In this document: piece by piece, positions 48,244 through 56,637 of the stretch
How positions within the stretch are numbered: the stretch's first letter is position 1
Layout: each line of letters begins with the position of its first letter
From: Flavobacteriaceae bacterium
GTDB taxonomy: Bacteria; Bacteroidota; Bacteroidia; Flavobacteriales; Flavobacteriaceae
Reading direction: 5' to 3'
Length of the DNA stretch: 64,000 bases
Assembly (NCBI GenBank): GCA_018401115.1
Contig: JAGYKX010000003.1
Span: 1 to 64,000 of the forward strand
The notes under the pieces: model-generated
What the model was told of the DNA's origin: nothing
The model's input: the letters and a program-made list of their open reading frames with translations, nothing else
Databases searched by the model: none
Position numbers and translations under genes: made by a program

Positions 48244-50976
48244 CTATGGTTGGTTTTCATTCAGCAATTTCTCTATGCTTTTTAATCGCTCCTCTAATTG
48301 ATTAAGCATAGTGGTCTGCGCTTCCATTTTAGCTGATTGCTCTTGAAAACCCTTAGTTAAAAGAGCAATAAATGAGGTGTAGTTTAATGAAAGGATTTCG
48401 TCTACACTATTATCTTTTTTCACTAAAAAGGGTAAGATCTTTTCTATATCCTGAGCTATAAAACCCATCTCCTCTATTGAATATTCCTCAGAAGTTAATT
48501 GGGTCTTTTTCCTGTATCTCTTGGGAGAGAGTTTATTAATGGTTTCTGTGGCATTTGAAATATTAACTATGTTTTTCTTTAATCTAATGTCAGATGACTC
48601 CGTCAAGGACCCTATTACTTCAAGATCTTCATAAAAAGTAGCATCTCCATTTTTAAGTATTTGAAAGGCATTGCTTTTATTGCTCGAACTACTTCCATTT
48701 CCTACTGTAAAAAGTGGGTCTAATTCTTGCCAATCATCAATTTCTATATCGTCAGGATCTGAAATAATATTATTTGCTCCAACTACAAACTCTAAATAAC
48801 TACTTGCTGTATTTTGAAACCCAAAAGCAGTGGACGCCAATCCACTGGCTTCATTCGCAACTCCAAAAGCCGCTGAATATTCTCCTACAATTTCCTCATC
48901 CCAAACTTCCTCATTACCCGTAGTTTCAACTCGTGTAGTCCCAGCCCTAAAAGCACCTTTGCTCTTGTCAAAGAAAAATCTGGCATCATCCGAAGTTCCA
49001 CTAATATTGTCTAAACTAGAGCTTCCAAATACAAAGTCTTGTGTGGTGGTATAAATATTTGAAACAACTGTTGTATTTCCTGAAAAAATACTCGACCCAC
49101 CTGAAATTCCAGTCAATCTAGAACCATCTCCTACAAAGGCGGTGGCCGATACAGTGCCTGAAGTTATAACAGTTGATATCTCATCGTTTCCTAACTGAAT
49201 TGTATTGCTTTGAGTAAGAGTGGCTCTTGAACCAATAGCTACACTGTTTTCTATCCCGTCTAGTTCAATAGTTGTGTAAGGCCCAAGAAAAATATTGTTG
49301 TTACCATTTAAAGTTTCCGGGTCATCTTCATCAATACTTCCAGCATAATGACCAATAGCTATATTATTTGCTCCTGTTCTATTTATTTTTAATGCATTCT
49401 CTCCAATGGCTACATTTTTACCGCCTGTTGTATTTTCCTGTAGAGCCTCCTCTCCAATAGCTATATTGTCAGATCCTTCCGAATTGTATTCTAATGTATT
49501 TTCTCCTATACCAATATTATTATTTCCATCAATATTTGATCGCAACACATCTTCCCCAATGGCAATATTATCATAACCTATTGTGTTGTCCTCTAGTGCG
49601 TCTTCTCCTATTCCAATATTATTATTTGCTTCAGTATTACTTTTCAACGCATCTTTTCCAATAGCTACGTTGTCGCTACCTTCAGTATTCTCATTTAACA
49701 CATCTTTACCTATTGCAATATTATTCAAACCATCTATGTTATTGAGTAAGGCTTGAAAACCTATTGCTGTATTATAATTTCCTATGGTATTTGACAAGAG
49801 GGTACTGTCTCCAATAGCTATATTTGCATATCCCTCGTAGTCGTCAAAATAGGTAATTCCATCTTCTTCATACAAGGTCTTAGAAGAGGTTAAGCTTTTC
49901 ATATCTGTTCCAATAGCAATATTTAAATACGAATCTTTAAAAGTAGATGAGCTTACTCCTGTTGAAATTCCTGTCAACCCAGAGCCGTCTCCTACAAAAG
50001 TACCGGCTGAAACGCTACCGCCAATATCAATGTCTCCATCAGTACTAAAATCTCCTTCTACAAATAGATCTTTATTAATTGTAAGATTGTCATTAAAAGT
50101 AGCGTCGCCGTTTTTAAGTATTTGAAAAGCGTTGCTTCTATTTATCCAAGATTCACCATTACCTACAGTAAAAATCGGGTCTAATTCTCGCCAAGTATCA
50201 ATCTCTATTTCATCAGGATCTAACTCAATATTGTAGCTTCCAACCACCAATTCTGAAAAGGAGTTGGTTTGCAATCCAAATCCAATCGCTGTAGAAATAT
50301 CCCCTTTAACAACATTCAAACCTCCTACAGCTATTGCATTGTTTGAAGTAACAATGTTGGATCCGCCAAAAGCCATTGCTCCCATTCCGCTTGCCAAACC
50401 ATCTCCAAGCACTATGGAATAATCACCAATGTTCTCTTCATCCCAATCAGATCTATAACCAAGCCCAGCCCTGAAAGCGGCTTTGCTTTTATCAAAGAAA
50501 AATCGAGCATCGTCAGAATCCCCACTAACATCGTCTAAACTAGAGCTTCCAAACACAAAGTCTTGGGTGGTGGTATAAATATTTGAAGCAACTGTTGTGT
50601 TTCCTGTAAATACAGCCCCTGGAAGGTTGGAAATAGCTAAGGTGTTTGCTGTAATACTAGCGGTATTGGAAACCACATTTCCTGTGTTAAGTAAGCGCTT
50701 CCACTCCGTTCCGTTGTAATAATAAAAGCCTGGACTTACGGCAGTACTTCCAGAATTTGCCGTAGCAGTATTGTATATTAACAAGCCTTCTGTTGGGCTC
50801 GCAATAGTGGTGGTGTCATTTGTGCCAATTAGGGGAACCCTTGTAATAAGCACCCCCTTATTGCTGCTTTCTACTTGAAACATGGCAGAACTTTCTGGGT
50901 TTTCTGTACCCACTCCTACCTGTGCAAACGTTAGGCTACTGAAAAGTAAAAAACCGAACAGAATGATTTTTCTCAT
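48244..50976 (-). CDS. Repeat-rich surface protein with C-terminal S74 (endosialidase chaperone) domain
   Basis: Protein of 910 residues with a signal peptide (cut after TFAQ, 19). A short N-terminal region resembles other Bacteroidota secreted proteins (VGVGTENPESSAMFQVESSN). Two copies of a roughly 160-residue module (about 125-300 and 632-790) flank nine 17-residue repeats (385-537, type NIAIGxDxLxxNTxGxx) like YadA head or left-handed beta-roll repeats. The end (about 793-880) is a peptidase S74 domain (SDIRLKKNIVNI, with the Ser and Lys of the self-cleaving type) and a coiled coil (about 880-908) that could trimerise it. Similar architecture is used in phage tail fibres. No phage genes are nearby. 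Confidence 0.85.
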   Translation of the reverse strand: MRKIILFGFLLFSSLTFAQVGVGTENPESSAMFQVESSNKGVLITRVPLIGTNDTTTIASPTEGLLIYNTATANSGSTAVSPGFYYYNGTEWKRLLNTGNVVSNTASITANTLAISNLPGAVFTGNTTVASNIYTTTQDFVFGSSSLDDVSGDSDDARFFFDKSKAAFRAGLGYRSDWDEENIGDYSIVLGDGLASGMGAMAFGGSNIVTSNNAIAVGGLNVVKGDISTAIGFGLQTNSFSELVVGSYNIELDPDEIEIDTWRELDPIFTVGNGESWINRSNAFQILKNGDATFNDNLTINKDLFVEGDFSTDGDIDIGGSVSAGTFVGDGSGLTGISTGVSSSTFKDSYLNIAIGTDMKSLTSSKTLYEEDGITYFDDYEGYANIAIGDSTLLSNTIGNYNTAIGFQALLNNIDGLNNIAIGKDVLNENTEGSDNVAIGKDALKSNTEANNNIGIGEDALEDNTIGYDNIAIGEDVLRSNIDGNNNIGIGENTLEYNSEGSDNIAIGEEALQENTTGGKNVAIGENALKINRTGANNIAIGHYAGSIDEDDPETLNGNNNIFLGPYTTIELDGIENSVAIGSRATLTQSNTIQLGNDEISTVITSGTVSATAFVGDGSRLTGISGGSSIFSGNTTVVSNIYTTTQDFVFGSSSLDNISGTSDDARFFFDKSKGAFRAGTTRVETTGNEEVWDEEIVGEYSAAFGVANEASGLASTAFGFQNTASSYLEFVVGANNIISDPDDIEIDDWQELDPLFTVGNGSSSSNKSNAFQILKNGDATFYEDLEVIGSLTESSDIRLKKNIVNISNATETINKLSPKRYRKKTQLTSEEYSIEEMGFIAQDIEKILPFLVKKDNSVDEILSLNYTSFIALLTKGFQEQSAKMEAQTTMLNQLEERLKSIEKLLNENQP
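49366..49824 (-). repeat. Nine tandem 51-base repeats (17-residue beta-roll units)
   Basis: Inside the 910-residue gene, nine consecutive in-frame units of 17 codons (residues 385-537), each of the form NIAIGxDxLxxNTxGxx, are followed by a degenerate tenth. The invariant core is AIG or GIG at positions 3-5. Because the units differ in sequence, the array is old or selected for diversity rather than freshly expanded. Confidence 0.85.
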
Positions 50977-50993
50977 GGACTATTTATTTTTTG

Positions 50994-51001
50994 CAAAAAT
51001 A
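50994..51001 (-). promoter_or_regulatory. -7 promoter box of the S74 surface operon
   Basis: TATTTTTG on the minus strand, 17 bases upstream of the ATG of the 910-residue gene. Confidence 0.5.
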
Positions 51002-51041
51002 CGTTTCTACTATAATGAGCTATTTTTTCAGCTTAGGCATT

Positions 51042-51067
51042 AGTATCATTTTCATTAATTTGATACT
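51042..51067. promoter_or_regulatory. Inverted repeat between divergent surface operon and AraC gene
   Basis: AGTATCA (51042-51048) and TGATACT (51061-51067) are a perfect 7-bp inverted repeat with 12 bases between. It lies upstream of the AraC -7 box, over the place of its -33 site, so it is a candidate site for the AraC regulator or another factor. Confidence 0.4.
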
Positions 51068-51086
51068 CATTTTAGCCAATTAACGC

Positions 51087-51094
51087 TATTTTTG
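51087..51094 (+). promoter_or_regulatory. -7 promoter box of the AraC-like membrane regulator
   Basis: TATTTTTG, exact TAnnTTTG, 18 bases before the ATG. A TTTG at 51059-51062 is 24 bases away, longer than usual. Confidence 0.5.
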
Positions 51095-51112
51095 CACCCA
51101 TAAACCAAATCA

Positions 51113-52276
51113 ATGACCTTAGTAGATTTTATTTTTTTAATCAGTAATGTACTGAGTTTTATTACCGCAGGACTTATCTTGTTTAAGGTCAATACCAATA
51201 GGATTTTCGGGGTTTATTTACTGGTAGCTTATTTGGTCCTCAATGGAATTTCCAACAGTTTTTACCTCCTTATTCAATACGGGTATATTGCCTATGTCCC
51301 TTATTTGTATAAAATTCCGGCGCCCCTCACCTTTTTAATTGGCCCCGCAGCCTATTTGTATTTAAGAGCTACACTTTACAGTGAAAAAAGGTTTCATAAA
51401 ACAGACTGGATACACTTTGTACCCTTTGCCATTTTTGCGGTGAATTATATCCCTTTTTACTTTATGCCTTTGGCAGAGAAAAGTGACTTGGTGGGCCGTG
51501 TGATTCAAGACATGAGTCTAGTATATATGCATCAAGACGGTTTGTTACCTGAATGGTTGAATATAGGTGTGAGGGCATTGCTTTCCATAGTCTATATCAT
51601 AGCCCAATGGCAACTCATTAGGAAGTTTTATAAAACCTATCCTTTAGAAAATGTGCATTTCATTAAAATTAAAAAATGGGTGCGCACCTTTTTTAATGCC
51701 CAAATGGGCTATTGGTTAGCGCTTTTGGTTATCTATATTGTCAATGGACTGGCCAATTATTTTGGGGCAGAAATTGTGCCTGAGTTTGTGCCTGCCAGTA
51801 CCCTCCTCATTATGTCTATCTTCTTTTTTGTATTGTCTGGGTATCTTTTAATGAGCCCTCACATTATGTTGGGACTCAATATGAACCTCTCGCTTCCAAA
51901 CCAATCAAAAGAGGAAGGCGCCAATACCTATGATCAAAGATTCTTTGAGACCATTAATGAAGTGGTCCTTGGTAAAAATTTGTTTTTGGACCCCAACCTG
52001 AACTTAGCAAAAGTAGCCACTGAAACAAAGGTCTCTCAAAGGAATATTGCCATTGCGGTCAGTGACCATGGATTCAGTAACTTCAATGAATACATAAACG
52101 AGTACAGGGTAAAATTATCGGTAGAAAAAATCGCTTCAAAAGAGATGGAGAATTATTCTATAGAGGCCATTGCCCAATCTTGCGGGTTTAATTCCAAGGC
52201 AACCTTTTACAGAAGTTTTAAAAAACTCCTAGGTTGCACCCCAACAGAGTATATAAAAAAACCCCAGGAATTTTAA
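51113..52276 (+). CDS. Membrane-anchored AraC-family transcriptional regulator
   Basis: Regulator of 387 residues: about seven or eight N-terminal transmembrane helices (about 5-250) and a C-terminal AraC DNA-binding domain (about 275-383). The second helix-turn-helix is clear in YSIEAIAQSCGFNSKATFYRSFKKLLGCTPTEY. Such 7TM-AraC fusions are common in Bacteroidota and probably sense a signal at the inner membrane; the ligand is unknown. It is divergent from the surface operon (137 bases between the starts), so control of that operon is possible, but it is also upstream of the arsenosugar pair. Confidence 0.88.
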   Translation: MTLVDFIFLISNVLSFITAGLILFKVNTNRIFGVYLLVAYLVLNGISNSFYLLIQYGYIAYVPYLYKIPAPLTFLIGPAAYLYLRATLYSEKRFHKTDWIHFVPFAIFAVNYIPFYFMPLAEKSDLVGRVIQDMSLVYMHQDGLLPEWLNIGVRALLSIVYIIAQWQLIRKFYKTYPLENVHFIKIKKWVRTFFNAQMGYWLALLVIYIVNGLANYFGAEIVPEFVPASTLLIMSIFFFVLSGYLLMSPHIMLGLNMNLSLPNQSKEEGANTYDQRFFETINEVVLGKNLFLDPNLNLAKVATETKVSQRNIAIAVSDHGFSNFNEYINEYRVKLSVEKIASKEMENYSIEAIAQSCGFNSKATFYRSFKKLLGCTPTEYIKKPQEF

Positions 52277-52409
52277 AAAAAGTAAGTAGGTAAATAGATA
52301 AGATCTAGGAGATCGTTTCCTGGGGCTCTAATAACAATGAACTGCTAAATAAATCCTATTCGATTGTTTTTGAGTGATTTTTAAGGGGGTATCCCTCTCA
52401 TATTACGTT

Positions 52410-52441
52410 TTTGACACTCATTTAAAAATACACTACCTTTA
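52410..52441 (+). promoter_or_regulatory. Promoter of the arsenosugar-type pair
   Basis: TTTG at 52410-52413 and TACCTTTA at 52434-52441, 20 bases apart, one mismatch in the -7 box. The ATG is at 52463. An AGGG-GGTAT-CCCT inverted repeat lies about 30 bases upstream. Confidence 0.6.
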
Positions 52442-52462
52442 AATTTCTTAAAAATCAGTGCT

Positions 52463-52798
52463 ATGGACAACAATTATTACGACCCAGGAGACCTTAGGAA
52501 ATTTGGAAAAATCTCTGAATGGGCCCCTGAACTGGGAGAGAAATTCTTTGATTACTACAATTCTGTATTTCAAGAAGGGGCGCTTTCTGCCCGTGAAAAA
52601 TCGCTCATTGCCCTAGCAGTAGCCCATGTGGTAAAATGTCCTTATTGTATTGACGCCTACACCAAAGACGGTCTTCAAAGAGGGATTACCAAAGAAGAGA
52701 TGATGGAGGCCGTTCACGCAGGCGCCGCTATTGAAAGTGGTGCTACCTTAGTACACGGCGTACAGATGATGAATAAATACAACAAACTCTCTATGTAA
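52463..52798 (+). CDS. Arsenosugar biosynthesis-associated peroxidase-like protein
   Basis: Carboxymuconolactone decarboxylase/AhpD-like protein, 111 residues. It has the family pattern NYYDPGDLRKFGKISEWAPEL and the redox motif CPYC (Cys59 and Cys62) followed by IDAYTKD. This type is coded next to the radical SAM gene arsS in arsenosugar-making bacteria. It may reduce a peroxide or a thiol partner. It is 29 bases before arsS with a weak hairpin between. Confidence 0.85.
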   Translation: MDNNYYDPGDLRKFGKISEWAPELGEKFFDYYNSVFQEGALSAREKSLIALAVAHVVKCPYCIDAYTKDGLQRGITKEEMMEAVHAGAAIESGATLVHGVQMMNKYNKLSM

Positions 52799-52799
52799 T

Positions 52800-52817
52800 A
52801 AAGGCCCGCAGCCTTTT
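52800..52817 (+). terminator. Weak hairpin between peroxidase-like gene and arsS
   Basis: AAAGGC/GCCTTT, a 6-bp stem with a 5-base loop ending in four T residues, in the 29-base gap. It is too weak for a full terminator; possibly an attenuator. Confidence 0.3.
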
Positions 52818-52827
52818 ATAAAACCCT

Positions 52828-53883
52828 ATGGCAACCAAATCTCTAAAAGCGGCAGGCCACCTATTGGCGCAAACCCAAAAACAATTAGACCTCCTTCAAT
52901 CGGGGCCTTTTAAAGATGGAGACCTGCCTTTATTTAAAGACAAAATAGCGCAAAGTGGTCAATACCCGCTAAAAAGTAAAAAATTAGAGATCCTTCAAAT
53001 AAATTTGGGGTATATGTGCAACCAAGTCTGTACCCACTGCCATGTAGACGCTGGCCCAGACAGAAAGGAGATCATGACCAGAGAAACCATGCAACAGTGT
53101 TTGGACGTGATTGCCCAAACAGGGGCCCATACCTTGGACCTGACGGGGGGTGCCCCGGAGATGAATCCAGATTTTAGGTGGTTTGTAGAAGCGGCATCGG
53201 CCGCAGGCATAAAAGACTTTATTGTCCGTTCTAACCTCACCATTATTAGGGCCAACAAAAAATACCACGACCTACCTGAGTTTTTTGCTAAATACGGCAT
53301 TCATGTGGTGTCTTCTATGCCGCATTACACCCAAGGAAAAACAGACAAACAGCGAGGAGATGGAGTGTTTAATGCCTCCATTGAAGCCTTGAAAATGCTC
53401 AACAAAGTGGGTTACGGTATGCCTGGAAACGATTTAAAATTAGACCTGGTGTACAACCCTTCTGGGGCATATTTACCTGGGGATCAGGCCGCCTTAGAAA
53501 AGGACTTTAAAAAAGCGTTGGACACCGATTTTGGGATTCAGTTTAACGCCTTATTTGCCATTACCAACCTGCCCATTTCACGCTTTTTAGACTACCTGGT
53601 GGCCTCTGGGAATTTTGAAGACTATATGTATGCCTTGGTAGACGCTTACAATCCTGCGGCTGTGGCGGGCGTAATGTGCACCAATACCCTTTCTGTGAGT
53701 TGGGACGGCTACCTCTACGACTGTGATTTTAACCAGATGTTAGGGCTCAAAGTAGCTGCTAAGGCCCGCCATATAAAGGACTACGATACTGCCTTATTAG
53801 AAGGGCGCGAGGTGGTGATTTCTCAGCATTGTTACGGTTGTACGGCAGGTGCTGGAAGCAGTTGTCAGGGCACAGTGGCCTAA
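52828..53883 (+). CDS. arsS: Arsenosugar biosynthesis radical SAM protein ArsS
   Basis: Radical SAM enzyme of 351 residues. The cluster-binding CxxxCxxC is CNQVCTHC (Cys64, 68, 71), followed by the family's HVDAGPDRKE; LTGGAPEMNPDFRW is the SAM-contact block. The C-terminal CxxC-type cluster (SQHCYGCTAGAGSSCQGT) and CDFNQMLG contribute auxiliary cysteines. ArsS is thought to make the 5'-deoxyadenosyl group of arsenosugars from methylated arsenic. The partner methyltransferase arsM is not in this window. The strongest part of the call is the pairing with the peroxidase-like gene. Confidence 0.88.
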   Translation: MATKSLKAAGHLLAQTQKQLDLLQSGPFKDGDLPLFKDKIAQSGQYPLKSKKLEILQINLGYMCNQVCTHCHVDAGPDRKEIMTRETMQQCLDVIAQTGAHTLDLTGGAPEMNPDFRWFVEAASAAGIKDFIVRSNLTIIRANKKYHDLPEFFAKYGIHVVSSMPHYTQGKTDKQRGDGVFNASIEALKMLNKVGYGMPGNDLKLDLVYNPSGAYLPGDQAALEKDFKKALDTDFGIQFNALFAITNLPISRFLDYLVASGNFEDYMYALVDAYNPAAVAGVMCTNTLSVSWDGYLYDCDFNQMLGLKVAAKARHIKDYDTALLEGREVVISQHCYGCTAGAGSSCQGTVA

Positions 53884-53907
53884 AAAAGTGACTAGCTGTT
53901 TTTTGGC

Positions 53908-54987
53908 CTAATCGGCACGTGCCACATTTAACAACTCCCTCATTTTATGGGCAACCGCCTTGGGATCTATGCTTTCCATGACCTTTTCATATCCTTCAGG
54001 TACTTCTTTTCCAAATACAGATGTTGGCAATCCTGGGTACTGATTGCGGTCAGATAACAACTGGTGATTAGCTGGTTGAAAAATAGGTGCAAAACCAGCG
54101 TAGGGATGGGTGTTTCCCCATAGGGTCATGGTAGGCACACCGTACATGGCCGCCAAATGAGCATTGCCGGAGTCCATTGCCAGCATTAAGTCCAGATGAG
54201 CAATCAGGGATAGTTCTTGCTCAAAAGAAAGCGACAAACCGTGGCTGCTATTGGGAAATTGCTCACAAAGGGCTTTAATTTTAGGGGCTTCTTCAGGACC
54301 ACCGCCAAAAAACACAAAACGAATCTCTTTTTGGTCTTTGCCGGCCAAACGGATAAAAATTTCCAAGGCCTGAACCATGAGCTTTAATGGGTATTGCTTG
54401 CCTGCATGGGCAGCAAAAGGGGCTATGCCAATGGTTTTTTGTGGCTTTTCGGGAGTGCTTTGTACTTTATTTGGCGGCTTGGATAATACGGTCGTTGCGT
54501 CTAAAGTCACAGGATAACCTAATTTTTTGAATACCTCTGCATAACGAATACTACTGTGTGGAAGGGGTCTAAACACTTTATTATGGAGGCGGGTTAAGGT
54601 CTTTTTCTCTGCCCTACCCTTGTCTATAGTAGCACATTTGTACCCACTTAAAGAAAGAAAAAAACACAAGAGACGGGAGCGCAGCACATAGTGAAGATCT
54701 GCTACCGCTGTAAAACCTTCTTTTTTTAGTGACTTACTCAGGCGCCAAATTCCTGTAAGGCCTTTGTGAATACCTTTGGTATGCACCGGGATGATTTTTA
54801 GTCTGGGGATATCTTTAAAGATAGGTGCCCACTTTTCTAAGGTGACTAAGCTTATTTGTAGCTGGGAATGCTGTGTGAGTAGGGCATTTAAAACAGGTGC
54901 CATGATGGCCACATCTCCCATAGCAGAAAGCCTAATCACCAATAAATGGTGCTTTAAAGCTTTAGGGATGTTTTCTGAGCTGGGCAA
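53908..54987 (-). CDS. Glycosyltransferase family 9 protein
   Basis: Heptosyltransferase-like enzyme, 359 residues. The N-terminal LVIRLSAMGDVAIMAPVL is the GT9 start, and the nucleotide-sugar site is AMDSGNAHLAAMYGVPTMTLWGNTHP near 270-300. Such enzymes add heptose or similar sugar to the LPS core; the donor cannot be told. It is downstream of DUF4254 by 27 bases and in the same direction. The start at 54987 has no visible competition. Confidence 0.88.
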   Translation of the reverse strand: MPSSENIPKALKHHLLVIRLSAMGDVAIMAPVLNALLTQHSQLQISLVTLEKWAPIFKDIPRLKIIPVHTKGIHKGLTGIWRLSKSLKKEGFTAVADLHYVLRSRLLCFFLSLSGYKCATIDKGRAEKKTLTRLHNKVFRPLPHSSIRYAEVFKKLGYPVTLDATTVLSKPPNKVQSTPEKPQKTIGIAPFAAHAGKQYPLKLMVQALEIFIRLAGKDQKEIRFVFFGGGPEEAPKIKALCEQFPNSSHGLSLSFEQELSLIAHLDLMLAMDSGNAHLAAMYGVPTMTLWGNTHPYAGFAPIFQPANHQLLSDRNQYPGLPTSVFGKEVPEGYEKVMESIDPKAVAHKMRELLNVARAD

Positions 54988-55014
54988 TGGGGGGTAACTG
55001 TTTAAATGGGGTCC

Positions 55015-55647
55015 TTATTTCTGGGCCCTGAGCACTGGGTTCAGGTCTGCGTCGTTGTACATTTTCATTTGCTTGTAGACTTTCATGTACTTGTTTCCGG
55101 CTTCAAAATCTGCCAACAACTGGTCTATGGCCAAACAGAGGTCTTCCTTTTGAGTGAGCAACACTGCTAGTTTCTCTTGGCACTGGGCTATGTGAGCAGG
55201 GCTAGCGTCTTCTCTGAGCACCTCTTCCCTCATATGATATACTTTTAGGGCCAATATAGAGAGCCTGTCCACCGCCCATGCAGGACTTTCTGTATTAATG
55301 GTCGCAGTAGCAGAGGTCTTTGCCCCTTTGTATTGTTCGTAGAAATAACTGTCTATATACTCTACCAAATCGGTGCGCTCTTGGTTGCTGGCGTCTATCT
55401 TTCGCTTGAGCTCAAGGGCGCCTACAGGATCAATGGCTGGGTCGCGAATGAGGTCTTCATAATGCCACTGTACCGTATCTATCCAGTTTTTATTGTAGAG
55501 TAAATGGGCAATCTCTTTAGCGTCGTGGGGGTTTTGGAATTCCTGATCTACACGGTCTAAAAGATGGTACTTCTCTATACTTTCGTTGAAAATTTTCCAA
55601 GCGGTGGCAGCAAACATATTCTTGTGATTTTGGGCAAAGGTACCCAT
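55015..55647 (-). CDS. DUF4254 family protein
   Basis: Helical protein of 210 residues with the family block LLYNKNWIDTVQWHYEDLIRDP (about 48-69) and KRKIDASNQERTDLVEYID (about 85-103). DUF4254 has no proven role. The ATG at 55617 (MFAATAWKIFNESIEKYH) is closer to homologues as I recall; the ATG at 55647 directly abuts the upstream stop. Both are possible. Its neighbours (GT9, DUF6427) suggest an envelope setting. Confidence 0.75.
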   Translation of the reverse strand: MGTFAQNHKNMFAATAWKIFNESIEKYHLLDRVDQEFQNPHDAKEIAHLLYNKNWIDTVQWHYEDLIRDPAIDPVGALELKRKIDASNQERTDLVEYIDSYFYEQYKGAKTSATATINTESPAWAVDRLSILALKVYHMREEVLREDASPAHIAQCQEKLAVLLTQKEDLCLAIDQLLADFEAGNKYMKVYKQMKMYNDADLNPVLRAQK

Positions 55648-56610
55648 TTAATTTTGAACCAAATAAACGATTAAACCCCAAAGGGGTGCGCTTAACACAC
55701 TCCACATTAAGACTTCCTTCTGCCAAGTTTTAGGGAGTAATTCTGTGGTATTACTCCAAAGAAAAGCCAGGGGAAAAAAAGAAAACACTAATGCGCTGTG
55801 GTTGTCTGCTGGAGAAAAGAGGTAAAGTAGCCCCCCTAAAAATCCGGTCAAGGTCAGTATAGCCAAGCTATTTTTACGCCCCAATGAAGCCACTTTTGCA
55901 CTCGCTTTCCTGCTGTAATTCCACAACAACACTAAAGTGCTGATTCCAAAAAAACCAATAATTACTAGGCTCATTTTGGCGTAAAAACCTTGGGGCTGAA
56001 CATTAAAAAGATACTGCTTATTGAAAAAAGAACTGAAATTATCTCTAATAACAAACCCCCAAAGCAATGCTGCATACACCAAAATGGCCCAAAGAATTAA
56101 TCCCCAATACCTCGGATTGTTCTTGTCGTAAATAAGGAGTGATGCCACTAAAACAAGGAGGTATAATAGGGTCCAATCGTAAAAATAACTGGCCACCAAA
56201 AACCACAAACAGGCTTCAAAAACTTTTCTTCTAGAACGTTGTTTGGTCTTTAAGCTCAAGATACGCCTGAGCCCTAGAAGGACAAAAAAGTGAGCCAAAA
56301 GGAGGTCTGTATGGGAAAAAATGGCTGGAAAAAAACCACAAAAAATCACGAAATAAAAGAGCGTATAGCTGTGGGTGAGCACCAGTTTATTTCTTTTGAG
56401 TATAAAGTCTATTAAAAAGATTACGGGAACCAAAAGCGCCAAACCCTTTAAGAAAAAACCAATGTTTTGTAGTAAATAGGCACAAAAACCACGGCTGTCT
56501 TGTGAACCAATTCCTATAAAGCCCTCAAAAGAAAGTATATAAACAGCCAATAAGAAGGTAAGCAGCAAAAAGTTTACAGGCTTTGTTTTGCTAAAAATGT
56601 GGCTTATCAT
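55648..56610 (-). CDS. DUF6427 family membrane protein
   Basis: Membrane protein of 320 residues with about ten hydrophobic helices, no cleavable signal, starting MISHIFSKTKPVNFLLL. I recognise it as the DUF6427 type found before DUF4254 and a GT9 gene in flavobacteria. Its architecture recalls membrane glycosyltransferase or ligase helpers, but no catalytic motif is visible. Function unknown. Confidence 0.75.
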   Translation of the reverse strand: MISHIFSKTKPVNFLLLTFLLAVYILSFEGFIGIGSQDSRGFCAYLLQNIGFFLKGLALLVPVIFLIDFILKRNKLVLTHSYTLFYFVIFCGFFPAIFSHTDLLLAHFFVLLGLRRILSLKTKQRSRRKVFEACLWFLVASYFYDWTLLYLLVLVASLLIYDKNNPRYWGLILWAILVYAALLWGFVIRDNFSSFFNKQYLFNVQPQGFYAKMSLVIIGFFGISTLVLLWNYSRKASAKVASLGRKNSLAILTLTGFLGGLLYLFSPADNHSALVFSFFPLAFLWSNTTELLPKTWQKEVLMWSVLSAPLWGLIVYLVQN

Positions 56611-56622
56611 GAGAAGATTTTA

Positions 56623-56630
56623 TACTTTTG
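56623..56630 (+). promoter_or_regulatory. -7 promoter box of DUF6341 gene
   Basis: TACTTTTG matches TAnnTTTG; initiation near 56637 would give a leader of about 88 bases. The -33 site is not clear. Confidence 0.4.
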
Positions 56631-56637
56631 TACGATA

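Noticed and set aside
49366-49824. Regularly spaced repeats looking like a CRISPR array
   Set aside because: The period is 51 bases with no constant repeat/variable spacer split, it is in frame, and it codes for a 17-residue protein repeat.
48244-50976. Prophage tail-fibre gene
   Set aside because: S74 domains occur in phage fibres, but no structural phage gene or integrase is near and the protein has a Sec signal peptide.
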